From an uncultured beta proteobacterium (lineage in GTDB: Bacteria; Pseudomonadota; Gammaproteobacteria; Burkholderiales; SG8-39), in assembly GCA_902826155.1 (NCBI GenBank), contig CADEDU010000011.1, positions 37,192-95,975 on the forward strand: DNA of 58,784 bases. Direction: 5' to 3'. A program made the translations under genes and the position numbers. Shown one piece after another: positions 42,987-52,003 of this stretch. How positions within the stretch are numbered: the stretch's first letter is position 1; each line of letters opens with the position of its first letter. The notes beneath the pieces were generated by a model that was not told where the DNA came from, did not search any database, and worked only from the letters and a program-made list of their open reading frames with translations.

Positions 42987-44060
42987 TCAGCGCACCTCGA
43001 ATCGCACGCCCGAGATCGGCGCCACCGCCATGTTGTAGTCGTTGGCGCAGCGCAGGCCGCAGCGCTCCACCCATTCGGGCAGCACCGTGCGGGCGAAGAT
43101 TTCGCGGACGCGGCTGTAATCGCGCTCGGTCGGCTGGACCCATTGCATCGGCCGCGTGCGCACGAGCGTGAACACCTTGCAACCGACGGCATTGCCGACG
43201 TTGCACTGGATGCCATCATCGTTCAGCGCCTGACCGACGTCCCACTGCGCGGCCTCGACGCGCGCGAGCGCTGCACTCAACACCGCCTGCGTCGCCGGCT
43301 CCAGTCCGGTCCACCACTTGAGATTGGTCAGATAGCCCATGATCGCGAACGACGAGACCAGCGTGTACATATGCGTGGTCACTTCGTTCCAGCGCTGCGC
43401 GTTGGCGATGCCGGCGCCGCTGATGGCGCAATCGACCGTGCCGCGTTCCAGCGCGCTGTAGACCTCGCCGATCGAAATGGCCACCGGCTGCGCGCCGATC
43501 GCCTCCACGAACCGGGTCTGGGCAGGCCCGGCAATGCGAATCTTGAGCAGCCGCAGATCGTCCAGGCCCGCGATGGCGCGGCGGCAGAAGAACACCTGTG
43601 CCGGAAACGGACTGGTGGCCACGAGCCGCAATCCCAAGCGTTCGAGATCACGATTGGCCGCCGGCGTGAGTTCACGAGCGGATAGGCGCACGTCCTGCAT
43701 CGACCGATGCGCGCCGGGCAGATCGAACCCGTCGAGCAGCGGCACGTCGCCCGCGGCGCTCGCCAGCGGCACGGCGACGATGTCGAACTGCCCCGATCGG
43801 AGCAGGCGCAACGCGTCGCCAGGCTGGATGCCCGCCTCCGGATAGCTCTTCAGATTGACCTCGATCCGGCCGGCGTTTTCACGATTGAACGCGTCGCGCA
43901 GCAGCGGCACGTCGATCTGCGTGTACTGCGGCAAGGTCGGGCTGAGCTGCGTGACTGCGCGCACGATCAGCTTCGGCTGTGCGAAAGCCGATTGCGCGGC
44001 CACGGCTGCCATGAGCGCAGCGCCGCTGATCAAGCCACAGATTCTGGTGGATGCTTTCAC
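42987..44060 (-). CDS. TRAP-type solute-binding protein (orphan DctP-like)
   Basis: The 357-residue protein has a signal peptide (ICGLISGAALMAAVAAQSAFAQ), then a DctP-like two-lobe pattern with VPLLRDAFNRENAG, FPAQVFFCRRAIAGLDDLRLLKIRIAG and ISIGEVYSALERGTVDCAISG. The last is the usual DctP hinge region. The C-terminal third has extra Cys pairs (IQCNVGNAVGCK and RCGLRC). The GTG start at 44060 is chosen for the signal peptide; no clear ribosome-binding site is present. No dctQ/dctM genes are adjacent, so the transporter partner is unknown or the protein is a sensor. Confidence 0.82.
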   Translation of the reverse strand: MKASTRICGLISGAALMAAVAAQSAFAQPKLIVRAVTQLSPTLPQYTQIDVPLLRDAFNRENAGRIEVNLKSYPEAGIQPGDALRLLRSGQFDIVAVPLASAAGDVPLLDGFDLPGAHRSMQDVRLSARELTPAANRDLERLGLRLVATSPFPAQVFFCRRAIAGLDDLRLLKIRIAGPAQTRFVEAIGAQPVAISIGEVYSALERGTVDCAISGAGIANAQRWNEVTTHMYTLVSSFAIMGYLTNLKWWTGLEPATQAVLSAALARVEAAQWDVGQALNDDGIQCNVGNAVGCKVFTLVRTRPMQWVQPTERDYSRVREIFARTVLPEWVERCGLRCANDYNMAVAPISGVRFEVR

Positions 44061-44130
44061 GGTGTGAGCCAACGACGCTCGATGATCGAACGCGCTGAGC
44101 GAAGCGTCGGCGTGGCGAAAACGCGCGAGC

Positions 44131-45933
44131 TTACTCGGGCAGTCCCGCCAGACGCAAAGCCTCGCCCCATTTCGAGCCCAGGCCGGCCGGGGTGGCCGGT
44201 GAGCGCTCCACATACTTTCGAACCGTGAGTGTGGGCTCGATCGCGAGGATCTCATCGATCGTGCGCCGGGCTTCGTCCAGTCGGCCGGAGAACGACTGCG
44301 CGATCGCAAGGGCTCGCAGCGTCGAGGTATGCATGCGGTTGGCACGCAACGAACGCTGCGCGAGTTCAATCGCTCGATCGTACTCGCCTGCTGCCGCGGC
44401 AGCCGACGCCGCAAGCGATTCATAGAAGTACCGCAATGGATCGAGCGGCGACAGCCGCAGGGCGCGCTCGGTGTGCTCCACCGCCAGGCGTCCATCACCC
44501 TGAAACGCGAACAGCATGCCCTTGAGCAGCCAGGCCAGTGAATCGCTGGGATTGATATCGATCGCGCGATCGTAGCGTTGCGCAGCGACGTCCAATTCGC
44601 GCAACAGGTTGGTATGGATGAAACCGTCGACCACCAGCGCCAGGCCGCAATTCGGATCGAGGTCGAGCGCGCGTTTGGTGCAGTCGCGCGCGAGCTGTCC
44701 GGCGCGCTTCTGATCGAGCGACCAGCCGCGGTTGAAGCCGAGCACATGCCACTTGGCGAGCCACGCGTACGGCGTGGCGACCATGCGCGCACGCTCGATC
44801 ACCGATTCGAGCATCGCGCGAGAACGTTCGAAGTCCTGCGCACCGCCGCGATGCATCAACGCTACGGCCCCCATCTGCAGTGTCGAGCATTCCAGCGTCG
44901 GCAACGGCTGAACCAGCGCCCGACGGATCTCGTGCGCGCTGACCGCCGCCGCAACCGCCTGCACGATCGGAGCGATGAGCACTTCGTCGTCCTGCAGAAA
45001 GTGCGCGACCGGTGCCTTGTAGGTCTCCGACCAGACCACCCGCCCGGAGCGTGCTTCGGCCAGTTCGGAAACCACATTTAGCTGACCGGCGACGATCCGA
45101 TACGACCCCGAGAGCACGTAGGTCGCGTTCAGATAGTGGTACGCATCATTGAGCGCGCCGGCGCGATCGCGCAGCGCGGTGGTCGAAAGCCGGGAGATCA
45201 CGTCGAGTTCGGGCGCGCGCGAGAGCGACGCGATGATCTCCTCGGCGATGATCTCGCCCACCAGAAAATCTTCGGAAGCGCGCGACAGGGTCGAAAACGG
45301 AATCACCGCGATCGTCGGTCGCAGCGCCGGTGCTTCCGGACCATCGGCGATGGCAATGCGCGGGCGCGGCCCCGGGGGATGCACCCGATAGGCACGCACC
45401 GGCAAGCGCACGTGCTTCAGGTAGCACTCGCCCAGATCCTCGAATTCGGCATCGAGCGACGGGGTCAGTCGATCGCGCACCTCGGCCGAGGCGACCAGTT
45501 GGCCGGGCCCGGCAAGCGAGGTCAGCCGGATCGCCAGATTCACACCACGCCCGTACACGTCGAGCTCACCCGAGATCACCTCGGCGGTGTGCATGCTCAT
45601 GCGCAGATTCAGCGCCCGGTCGGGCGATACGTCGGTGTTGGCCTGCGCGCAGTGGGCCTGGATCGCGAAGGCGGTCGCCAGCGCCGAGGGAACGCTGGCG
45701 AAATCGAGCAGTAGCCCGTCGCCCAGGCTCTTCACGAACCGGCCGCGGTGGATCGGCAGCACGTCGTTCACCACCGTCAGGGCCAGCCGCTCCCAGCGCT
45801 CGACGAGATCGTCCTCATCGGTCTCCATCAGCCGCACCGACTCGACCATGTCGGCGACGAGCAGCGTGCGGACCACGCGTTGCGGTGCGTCGTTGGGCAC
45901 CGGCGGAACGGGTGGCTGCGTGGCGGTCTTCAT
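44131..45933 (-). CDS. class III nucleotide cyclase with TolB-like and TPR domains
   Basis: The 600-residue cytoplasmic protein has a class III cyclase domain (about 20-190), a TolB/FlgO-like domain and TPR repeats (about 370-580). The cyclase domain shows Asp28 (VADMVES) and Asp72 (LGDG) as metal ligands and Asn132/Arg136 (VNLAIR). The TolB/FlgO-like domain reads IAVIPFSTLSRASEDFLVGE, and the TPR region AIDINPSDSLAWLLKGML. The combination is common in rhizobial and betaproteobacterial signalling cyclases. It could supply cAMP for the neighbouring Crp-type regulators. It is divergent from the LuxR-type gene at 46227. Confidence 0.9.
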   Translation of the reverse strand: MKTATQPPVPPVPNDAPQRVVRTLLVADMVESVRLMETDEDDLVERWERLALTVVNDVLPIHRGRFVKSLGDGLLLDFASVPSALATAFAIQAHCAQANTDVSPDRALNLRMSMHTAEVISGELDVYGRGVNLAIRLTSLAGPGQLVASAEVRDRLTPSLDAEFEDLGECYLKHVRLPVRAYRVHPPGPRPRIAIADGPEAPALRPTIAVIPFSTLSRASEDFLVGEIIAEEIIASLSRAPELDVISRLSTTALRDRAGALNDAYHYLNATYVLSGSYRIVAGQLNVVSELAEARSGRVVWSETYKAPVAHFLQDDEVLIAPIVQAVAAAVSAHEIRRALVQPLPTLECSTLQMGAVALMHRGGAQDFERSRAMLESVIERARMVATPYAWLAKWHVLGFNRGWSLDQKRAGQLARDCTKRALDLDPNCGLALVVDGFIHTNLLRELDVAAQRYDRAIDINPSDSLAWLLKGMLFAFQGDGRLAVEHTERALRLSPLDPLRYFYESLAASAAAAAGEYDRAIELAQRSLRANRMHTSTLRALAIAQSFSGRLDEARRTIDEILAIEPTLTVRKYVERSPATPAGLGSKWGEALRLAGLPE

Positions 45934-46226
45934 GAGCGGGTGGTGTGTGACCTGGCCAATTCGAGTAGCTGCAACGTCCAGCGCAAGATTGGAACCTGTG
46001 TCCAGGACGCTTGGTGCTCAGCCATTCGATTCAGTGCCGTGATTATCGCTCGCAAATCGAGAGACGCGCGACGCGATCAATCAATCGAAACGCGCTGCAT
46101 CTCCTGACAATTCGCCCCGGAATCCCGCGATTCCAGGTGCGCACACGCACATTAAAAGTACAGGTGAGTCGATACCGTTGGCCACTAGGGCTACACCCCG
46201 GCACTAGTTCCAAAGGAGAACCCGAA

Positions 46227-46580
46227 ATGGGCAACGTCACTCACTTCCAAGTGCTCGCCGATCCCGAAATCCTCGCCGAACAGCGCCCGATCCGCCTCAC
46301 CGATCGGCAAATCGAGGTTCTCGACCTGCTCTGCAAGGGCATGCCGAACAAGGTGATCAGCCGCCGCCTCGGCATTTCGGGTGCCACGGTCAAGGTCCAC
46401 GTGAGCAGTGTGCTTCGGTCGCTCGGCGTGGCGACGCGTCTGCAAGCAGTCGTGGTCGCGCAGAATCTGGGCATCATCGCCAAGCCCGACTACGACGAAT
46501 TCGACGACGCGCAAAGCCACGGCTCGGAGCGACTCGGCCGCCTGCCGCAAGTGCAGGTGGAGATCTTCCAAGGCGGATAA
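46227..46580 (+). CDS. LuxR-type HTH transcriptional regulator (stand-alone), copy 2
   Basis: The 117-residue protein has one LuxR-type HTH (about 25-85): LTDRQIEVLDLLCKGMPNK, then ISRRLGISGATVKVHVSSV and VATRLQAVVVAQNLG. It matches the copy at 39074-39481 over the whole domain, including the unusual PNKVI in place of the more common NKEIA. No receiver domain is present. AAAGGAG precedes the ATG at 46227. It ends 32 nt from the convergent Crp-type gene. The 290-nt upstream region shared with the cyclase gene shows no clear promoter. Confidence 0.9.
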   Translation: MGNVTHFQVLADPEILAEQRPIRLTDRQIEVLDLLCKGMPNKVISRRLGISGATVKVHVSSVLRSLGVATRLQAVVVAQNLGIIAKPDYDEFDDAQSHGSERLGRLPQVQVEIFQGG

Positions 46581-46612
46581 CCCGCCCTTCGCACCGCCGC
46601 ACGGCGCCTCAG

Positions 46613-47350
46613 CTAGGCAGAGCGCCGCACCTCGTCCACCAGCCGGGCCAGGCGCGCGACATCCAGCACGAGGAGCGCGCGGCCGTCGCGCTTGATCAGT
46701 CCGTCGCGGGTCATCGCTGAGAATTCGCGCGTGACCTGCTCGCGATACGTGCTCACCTGACTGGCGATGTCGGCCTGCTTCGGTGCCGGATCGATGCGCG
46801 CACGATTGCCCTGCACGCCGGCTTCGCGCGCCAGATACAGCAGTTCGGCGTGCACACGGTTCTGCACGCCCAGCGTCGTCAGGTCGAACACTCTTTCCGA
46901 CAGTTCGCGCACCGATCGCGCCAGCCGCACCATCACGCGCTCGGCGAGCGCCGGATACTCGCGCAGCAGATTGCGGAACAGATCGGGGCTGAGTGAAGCA
47001 AGGAAGGTCGGCTGCAGCGCCATCACGTCGGCCGAGCGTGCCTGACCATCGATCGCAGCGAGATCGCCGAATGTTTCGCCGGCGGCGATATCACGAAACG
47101 TCACCTGCCGGCCTGCTGCCGAGAACGCGGTGGCACGCACGCGCCCGCGAATGATCATGTAGATGTCGCGATCGGTGGCCTGACGCGAAATGATGCGCTG
47201 CCCCTGCTGCGCATGGCGCCAATTGCATGCGCGCGCCAGCGCATCGAGCGCGGCGGGCTCGAGCCCCTCCAATAGCTTGATCCCGCGCAGGCCAAGCCCG
47301 GAGCGGTTCAGGTGCTCTGCCGGATTCGTCTCTCGCTTTGGTCGCGCCAT
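46613..47350 (-). CDS. Crp/Fnr-family transcriptional regulator, copy 2
   Basis: The 245-residue paralogue of the gene at 39528-40280. It shares GLRG[V/I][R/K]LL near the N-terminus, ARIDP before the HTH, and a similar HTH (QADIASQVSTYREQVTREFS) and C-terminal end (VLDVARLARLV). The cyclic-nucleotide cassette reads FGDLAAIDGQARSA, so Asp96 replaces the Glu that contacts the cAMP ribose in Crp, while Arg105-Ser106 is kept. It may bind a cyclic nucleotide with altered affinity or a different ligand. Confidence 0.9.
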   Translation of the reverse strand: MARPKRETNPAEHLNRSGLGLRGIKLLEGLEPAALDALARACNWRHAQQGQRIISRQATDRDIYMIIRGRVRATAFSAAGRQVTFRDIAAGETFGDLAAIDGQARSADVMALQPTFLASLSPDLFRNLLREYPALAERVMVRLARSVRELSERVFDLTTLGVQNRVHAELLYLAREAGVQGNRARIDPAPKQADIASQVSTYREQVTREFSAMTRDGLIKRDGRALLVLDVARLARLVDEVRRSA

Positions 47351-47473
47351 GTGGTGTTGACGCCGTGTACTTTCTTTCTCCTATTCTAGTGGGCGCGGAT
47401 CATCGCGGCGTACGCCATTCGTTGCATGGCGCGATACAAAGCCGTCAGAATCGCGCCGCTGGAGAACCCATTC

Positions 47474-48427
47474 ATGCCGTCGATTCCCGTGTTGCGTTCC
47501 ATGTCGCGTTCCACCATGTCGCGTTCCATCGTGTTGGCCCTGGCGCTGACCGTTCTTGCACCCATTCCGTGGGTCGCGCCGCCCGCGCACGCACAACGCC
47601 CCGGCGCATCGAAGCCCGCGCCCGACATGGGCGAGTTCGATCGCCGCATCCTCGCTAATCCCCGCTCCGCCAGCGCATTCCTGGATCGGGGCATCGAATA
47701 CGCTAAGCGCGGCGAGCAAGCACGCGCGATGCAGGACTTCGACGAGGCGATCCGGCTCGACGCGAAGCTCACGGCCGGGTTCTACCGGCGCGGCAATCTG
47801 CATCTGGACATGGGCAACCACCCGGCCGCGCTCAAAGATCTCGAGGCGGGGATCAAGCTCGATGCAAAAGACGCCAAGCTGCACAACGACCGCGGCGTGG
47901 TGCTCGAGCGCCTGCAGCGCTACGACGACGCCATCGGCGCTTACGACGCTTCGGTCGCGCTGCTGCCCAGCTACGCGCTGGCTTTCGCCAATCGCGGCGT
48001 CGCCCACGGCAAGAAGAAGGATCACGCCAAGGCGATACGCGATTTCTCCGAGGCAATCCGGCTCGACCCCAACCGCGCAGCGAACTGGAACGGACGGTGC
48101 TGGCATCGCTCGATCGTGGGCGAGTTGAAGCCGGCGCTGGCCGACTGTGATGCGGCGCTGAAGCTCGACGCGAAGTTCCTCCCGGCGCTCGACAGCCGCG
48201 GGCTCACGCACTTGAAGCTGGGTGCGCTCGATCGGGCGCGCGCCGATTACGACACCGCGCTCACCATCGAAGCCAAGCACCCCGAGAGCCTGTACGGCCG
48301 CGGCGTGACACGGCGGCTGCAAGGCGATTGCGCAGGTGGCGACGGCGACATCGCCGCGGCCGTGGCAATACGCAAATCGATCGCGACCGAATTCGGCGAA
48401 TTCGGCCTCAAGGCCGCCAAGTGCTGA
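47474..48427 (+). CDS. exported TPR-repeat protein
   Basis: The 317-residue protein has a signal peptide (hydrophobic IVLALALTVLAPIPWV, cleavage near AHA-Q at residue 40) and then about seven tetratricopeptide repeats (for example DFDEAIRLDAKLTAGFYRRG, FANRGVAHGKKKDHAKAI). It therefore acts outside the cytoplasm, probably as a periplasmic interaction scaffold. The ATG at 47474 follows GGAGA. The N-terminal coding sequence contains a tandem GTCGCGTTCCA duplication giving SMSRSTMSRS. No enzymatic domain is present. Confidence 0.88.
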   Translation: MPSIPVLRSMSRSTMSRSIVLALALTVLAPIPWVAPPAHAQRPGASKPAPDMGEFDRRILANPRSASAFLDRGIEYAKRGEQARAMQDFDEAIRLDAKLTAGFYRRGNLHLDMGNHPAALKDLEAGIKLDAKDAKLHNDRGVVLERLQRYDDAIGAYDASVALLPSYALAFANRGVAHGKKKDHAKAIRDFSEAIRLDPNRAANWNGRCWHRSIVGELKPALADCDAALKLDAKFLPALDSRGLTHLKLGALDRARADYDTALTIEAKHPESLYGRGVTRRLQGDCAGGDGDIAAAVAIRKSIATEFGEFGLKAAKC

Positions 48428-48521
48428 CGCGCCCCACGCGGGGCACTGAACGCCATCGAACAATCCAGCGCGCATCGGCCTGATTCGCCGCTCCATCCAT
48501 CCGCTCCCGAAAGACCTGCTC

Positions 48522-50246
48522 ATGTCCCGCAAGAAACCCGAAGACCTTCGCAGCCACCGCTGGTACGGCGCCAAAGATCTGCGCGCCTTCGGACATCGCT
48601 CGCGCACCGCGCAGATGGGCTTCGATCGCAGCGACTACGCCGGCAAACCGGTGATCGCGATCATCAACACCTGGAGCGAGATCAACGCCTGCCATACCCA
48701 CTTCAAGCAGCGCGTCGAGGAGGTTAAGCGCGGCGTGTGGCAAGCAGGTGGATTCCCCGTGGAGATGCCGGCGATCACCTTGTCCGAGCCGTTCCAGAAG
48801 CCGACGACGATGATGTACCGCAACCTGCTGGCGATGGAGACCGAGGAACTGCTCCGCTCCTATCCTGCTGACGGTGCGGTGCTGATGGGCGGTTGCGACA
48901 AGACCACGCCCGCGCTGGTGATGGGCGCGGTCAGCATGGGACTGCCGGCGATCTTCATGCCGGCCGGGCCGATGCTGCGCGGCAACTGGCGCGGCAACAC
49001 GCTCGGCTCGGGGTCCGACTCCTGGAAGTACTGGGCCGAGCTGCGCGCGGGCAATATCGGCGAGCAGGAATGGAACGAGATCGAAGACGGCATCGCGCGC
49101 TCACCCGGCCATTGCATGACGATGGGCACGGCATCGACGATGACCAGTGCCGTCGAAGCCCTCGGCCTCACGCTGCCGGGCGCGGCCTCGATCCCGGCGC
49201 CGGATTCCAATCACGCCAAGATGGCGACCCTGACCGGCAAACGCATCGTCGAGATGGTGTGGGACGACCTCACGCCGCGCGCGATGCTGGGCGCGTCATC
49301 GTTCGACAACGCCGTCACCGCCGTGCTCGCGTTGGGCGGCTCGACCAATGCGCTCGTACACCTGATCGCGATGGCGCGCCGCGCCGGGGTGCCGCTCACC
49401 CTCGACCGCTTCGATGAACTCTCGCAGCGCGTGCCGCTGATCGCCGACGTTCGTCCGGCCGGGCGCTTCCTGATGGAGGATTTCTACTACGCGGGTGGCC
49501 TGCGCGCGCTGCTCAATCGCATCGGCCATCTGCTCGATTTGAAGGCACGCACCGTCAATGGCAAGACGCTGGGCGAGAACATCGCCGGGGTCGGCGTCTA
49601 CAACGACGAGGTGATCCGGCCGCTCGACAAACCGCTGGTGGGCTCGGGCAGTCTGGCGGTGCTGCGCGGCAATCTCGCGCCCGATGGTGCGGTGATCAAG
49701 CCGGCGGCGGCGGAAAAGCATCTGCACCGGCATACCGGTCGCGCCGTGGTATTTCGCGACTACAACGACATGGCCGCCCGGATCGACGATCCGAACCTCG
49801 ACATCGACGCCAAGTCGGTCATCGTGCTGCAGAACGCCGGGCCGCGCGGCGCGCCGGGCATGCCGGAGTGGGGTCAGCTGCCGATTCCGAAGAAGCTGCT
49901 CGCGCAAGGCGTGCGCGACATGCTGAGGGTGTCCGACGCGCGCATGAGCGGCACCAGCTACGGCGCCTGCGTGTTGCACGTGTCGCCCGAATCGTGGGTC
50001 GGTGGACCGCTGGCTCTAGTGCAGACCGGCGATCTGATCGAACTCGATGTGCCCGCGCGCAAGCTCGAACTGAAGGTGAGCGAGGCCGAACTGGCCCGCC
50101 GGCGCGCTGCGTGGGTCGCTCCGGCGCCGCGATTCAAGCGCGGTTATGGCGCGCTCTACTCCGAACACATTACGCAGGCCAACGAGGGTTGCGACTTCGA
50201 TTTTCTGGAAGGCACCGAGCCGACGGCCGATCCGGAAATTCACTAG
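48522..50246 (+). CDS. IlvD/Edd-family sugar-acid dehydratase (L-arabonate dehydratase type)
   Basis: The 574-residue protein is an iron-sulfur dehydratase. The three cluster cysteines are visible as Cys57 ([13 protein letters not shown]), Cys125 (GGCDKTTP) and Cys198 ([10 protein letters not shown]). Their spacing matches L-arabonate/D-xylonate dehydratases rather than E. coli Edd. It would convert an aldonate to its 2-keto-3-deoxy derivative in the cytoplasm. No sugar dehydrogenase is adjacent, but HpcH/HpaI-type aldolase genes lie 5 kb away. The stop TAG is part of a direct repeat described separately. Confidence 0.92.
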   Translation: MSRKKPEDLRSHRWYGAKDLRAFGHRSRTAQMGFDRSDYAGKPVIAIINTWSEINACHTHFKQRVEEVKRGVWQAGGFPVEMPAITLSEPFQKPTTMMYRNLLAMETEELLRSYPADGAVLMGGCDKTTPALVMGAVSMGLPAIFMPAGPMLRGNWRGNTLGSGSDSWKYWAELRAGNIGEQEWNEIEDGIARSPGHCMTMGTASTMTSAVEALGLTLPGAASIPAPDSNHAKMATLTGKRIVEMVWDDLTPRAMLGASSFDNAVTAVLALGGSTNALVHLIAMARRAGVPLTLDRFDELSQRVPLIADVRPAGRFLMEDFYYAGGLRALLNRIGHLLDLKARTVNGKTLGENIAGVGVYNDEVIRPLDKPLVGSGSLAVLRGNLAPDGAVIKPAAAEKHLHRHTGRAVVFRDYNDMAARIDDPNLDIDAKSVIVLQNAGPRGAPGMPEWGQLPIPKKLLAQGVRDMLRVSDARMSGTSYGACVLHVSPESWVGGPLALVQTGDLIELDVPARKLELKVSEAELARRRAAWVAPAPRFKRGYGALYSEHITQANEGCDFDFLEGTEPTADPEIH

Positions 50247-50296
50247 GGACGCTCTCCCGCCCCCCGCCATTTAGGGCCGCTCTCCCGCCCCCCGCC
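50244..50296. repeat. 25-bp direct repeat starting at the dehydratase stop codon
   Basis: A 25-nt unit beginning TAGGG and containing GCTCTCCCGCCCCCCGCC occurs at 50244-50268 and 50272-50296, with one mismatch and a period of 28. The first copy begins with the stop codon of the upstream gene. Confidence 0.85.
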
Positions 50297-50336
50297 CTCC
50301 CTCTGCTCGCGCCGCTGCGCGGCTAGAAAGGGAGGG
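50295..50336. terminator. large hairpin between convergent genes
   Basis: CCCTCCCT (50295-50302) pairs perfectly with AGGGAGGG (50329-50336). Inside the loop GCCGC-TGC-GCGGC (50311-50323) makes a second stem. It lies between the convergent dehydratase and heme-sensor genes. No T-tract is seen on either strand, so termination may be weak or Rho-assisted. Confidence 0.45.
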
Positions 50337-50389
50337 AGCCTGGCTTGCAGCGCACGCATGCGCTGTCCTTTGAGATGCGCTTCGGCGCC

Positions 50390-51352
50390 TCAGCGCTTCT
50401 GACCGCCGCGCATCCGTGCGGCGATGATCTCGATGCTCGCCTTGAGCCGATCCAGCGCGTGGGCAAGCTGGTGGATCTCGTTGCTACTACTGGCCGGGAC
50501 GCCCTTCAACCCCAAGTCCGCCACCTGCCCCTTCGACAGTGCGGCAGCGGCGACGGTCAGCCGCTGCACGCGCGCCACGATCGCGTAGCGGATGAACACG
50601 AAACACAGCAAGAACGCGAACAGGATCAGCGCGAGCTGCCAGGGCTTGATCACGCTGAGCGCGACATCGCTGAACGAGCGCAACGGCAATCGCACGCTGA
50701 TTACGCCGGCAACATCGCCTTCCTTGAAGCCGAAACCGCGCTCCAGGCCGTAGCGCACCTTCACGTCGTTGGGCGCGCCCTGCGGATCACCGTGGCACGA
50801 CAGGCAGGCCGCCTTGTGATAGACGGTCCGCGCGTAGCGGAACGTTCCGGGCAGCATCTCGATGTACTCACCCTGCTTGCTCTCACGCACCACTTTCAGG
50901 GCCCGCTCCTCGAATGCGTCGGGCCTGTTCGAGGGATTCATGTAGTTGTGCGAGGTCAGCTTGAATTTCGCTTTCGACGGCGATTTCTCGATCACCTCGG
51001 AGAATTCGCGCTGCGCGAGCGCCGGGTTCTTGGAGAAAAAGCTCACCTCCTTGAGCGCGACCTGATCGGTAACGCTCGATCCGGCGGGCTTCTGGTCCTG
51101 TGCCTGCGCTTCCTTGAGGTACAGGTTCAGATGGCCCAGATAGCTGTCATCGTTGTCGCGCACCCACACGCGGCCGTACTTGGCGACCCAGCTGCCGAAC
51201 GCGTCGACGTTGTCGGCCACGGTCTCGGCCTGGCTCTTCAGCTGGCTGTAGTAGACCTGATTGAGCATCCAGTAGAACGCCGCGCAAAGCAGCGCCAACG
51301 CCGTGAGAAACACCAGGGCGAACTGGGTACCGATGGAGCGGGTCTTCAACAT
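50390..51352 (-). CDS. Tll0287-like c-type heme sensor with HAMP-like domain
   Basis: The 320-residue membrane protein has a transmembrane segment near residues 10-32. A periplasmic Tll0287-like/DUF3365 domain with a single c-type heme site CLSCHGDP near residue 183 follows. A second transmembrane segment (PWQLALILFAFLLCFVFI) and a short HAMP-like region with SSSNEIHQLAHALDRLK come last. It ends there, without kinase, cyclase or MCP output domain. It is likely a redox or gas sensor that signals through another protein. The small gene 28 nt upstream is a candidate partner. Confidence 0.88.
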   Translation of the reverse strand: MLKTRSIGTQFALVFLTALALLCAAFYWMLNQVYYSQLKSQAETVADNVDAFGSWVAKYGRVWVRDNDDSYLGHLNLYLKEAQAQDQKPAGSSVTDQVALKEVSFFSKNPALAQREFSEVIEKSPSKAKFKLTSHNYMNPSNRPDAFEERALKVVRESKQGEYIEMLPGTFRYARTVYHKAACLSCHGDPQGAPNDVKVRYGLERGFGFKEGDVAGVISVRLPLRSFSDVALSVIKPWQLALILFAFLLCFVFIRYAIVARVQRLTVAAAALSKGQVADLGLKGVPASSSNEIHQLAHALDRLKASIEIIAARMRGGQKR

Positions 51353-51380
51353 GACAAGGTCCTATTCTGGAAGCGCCGAC

Positions 51381-51632
51381 TCAGCGCAAGTGGCGAAGCG
51401 ATTTGGTTACGAAGCCCTGGCGGCGCTGTTCATTGGGGATCTGATCGGCGAGCAACTGCAGGTACTGTGCCGCGTGGGTCGCGTTGACCTTCTTGCCCAG
51501 TCCGAGCCACTGCTCACGCACTTCCTCGACCACCAGGGCCCCGAACGGCCCGACGATCGCGAGGAATTCCTCATCGATCGCCCTGCACATCGCCAGCACC
51601 CGCGATGGCACTTCCCGGGAGACTTCGCTCAT
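51381..51632 (-). CDS. small helical protein next to the heme sensor
   Basis: The 83-residue protein has no signal peptide or membrane segment. It contains IVGPFGALVVEEVREQW and YLQLLADQIPNEQRRQGF. This pattern resembles, from memory, the small helical module found at the ends of some bacterial kinases and cyclases (compare DUF8082-type). The start at 51632 is used because the upstream frame lacks coding character. It is cotranscribed with the sensor gene and could be its output or adaptor. The function is not established. Confidence 0.65.
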   Translation of the reverse strand: MSEVSREVPSRVLAMCRAIDEEFLAIVGPFGALVVEEVREQWLGLGKKVNATHAAQYLQLLADQIPNEQRRQGFVTKSLRHLR

Positions 51633-52003
51633 GGATGAGCCTTTGTTGAGCAATGAATGGACGCGCCCAGCCGGCAGGCTCTTCGACGCAGAATGAGAAT
51701 CGGTCGCGCCGCGGCGCAACTGAAACCGGATTCGCCAGATAGTTGGTGCCAATCCGCTTCGCACTGACACCGCTTGACCGTCGCCGAGGAATCCTGCGCA
51801 TCGATGCGACCGGGCGTCATGATCGCGACGACCGTAGATCACGTAGGGAATCCCCGTGACGTACACGACCATCGCCGCGGAATTCGTGCGAAGATCCTCG
51901 CTGTCCGCACGGATTCGCCTCGAGGCCGCACGCCATTGCAGCGGCCCGGTCGCTGCGGCCCGCGCACGGTGAGACCGTGCCGCTCTTGTCCCTGGGAGAC
52001 CGC
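51633..52003. other. 371-nt divergent intergenic region with a 17-nt hairpin
   Basis: No gene is supported here. The only structure seen is GCACGGT-GAG-ACCGTGC (51964-51980), a perfect 7-bp inverted repeat about 24 nt upstream of the NIPSNAP ATG. It may be an operator or a leader hairpin. Confidence 0.45.

Noticed and set aside
47381..48607. Minus-strand 408-residue frame opposite the TPR gene
   Set aside because: It is a mirror of the TPR repeats, a common artefact in GC-rich genes, while the plus strand has a signal peptide and clear TPR motifs.
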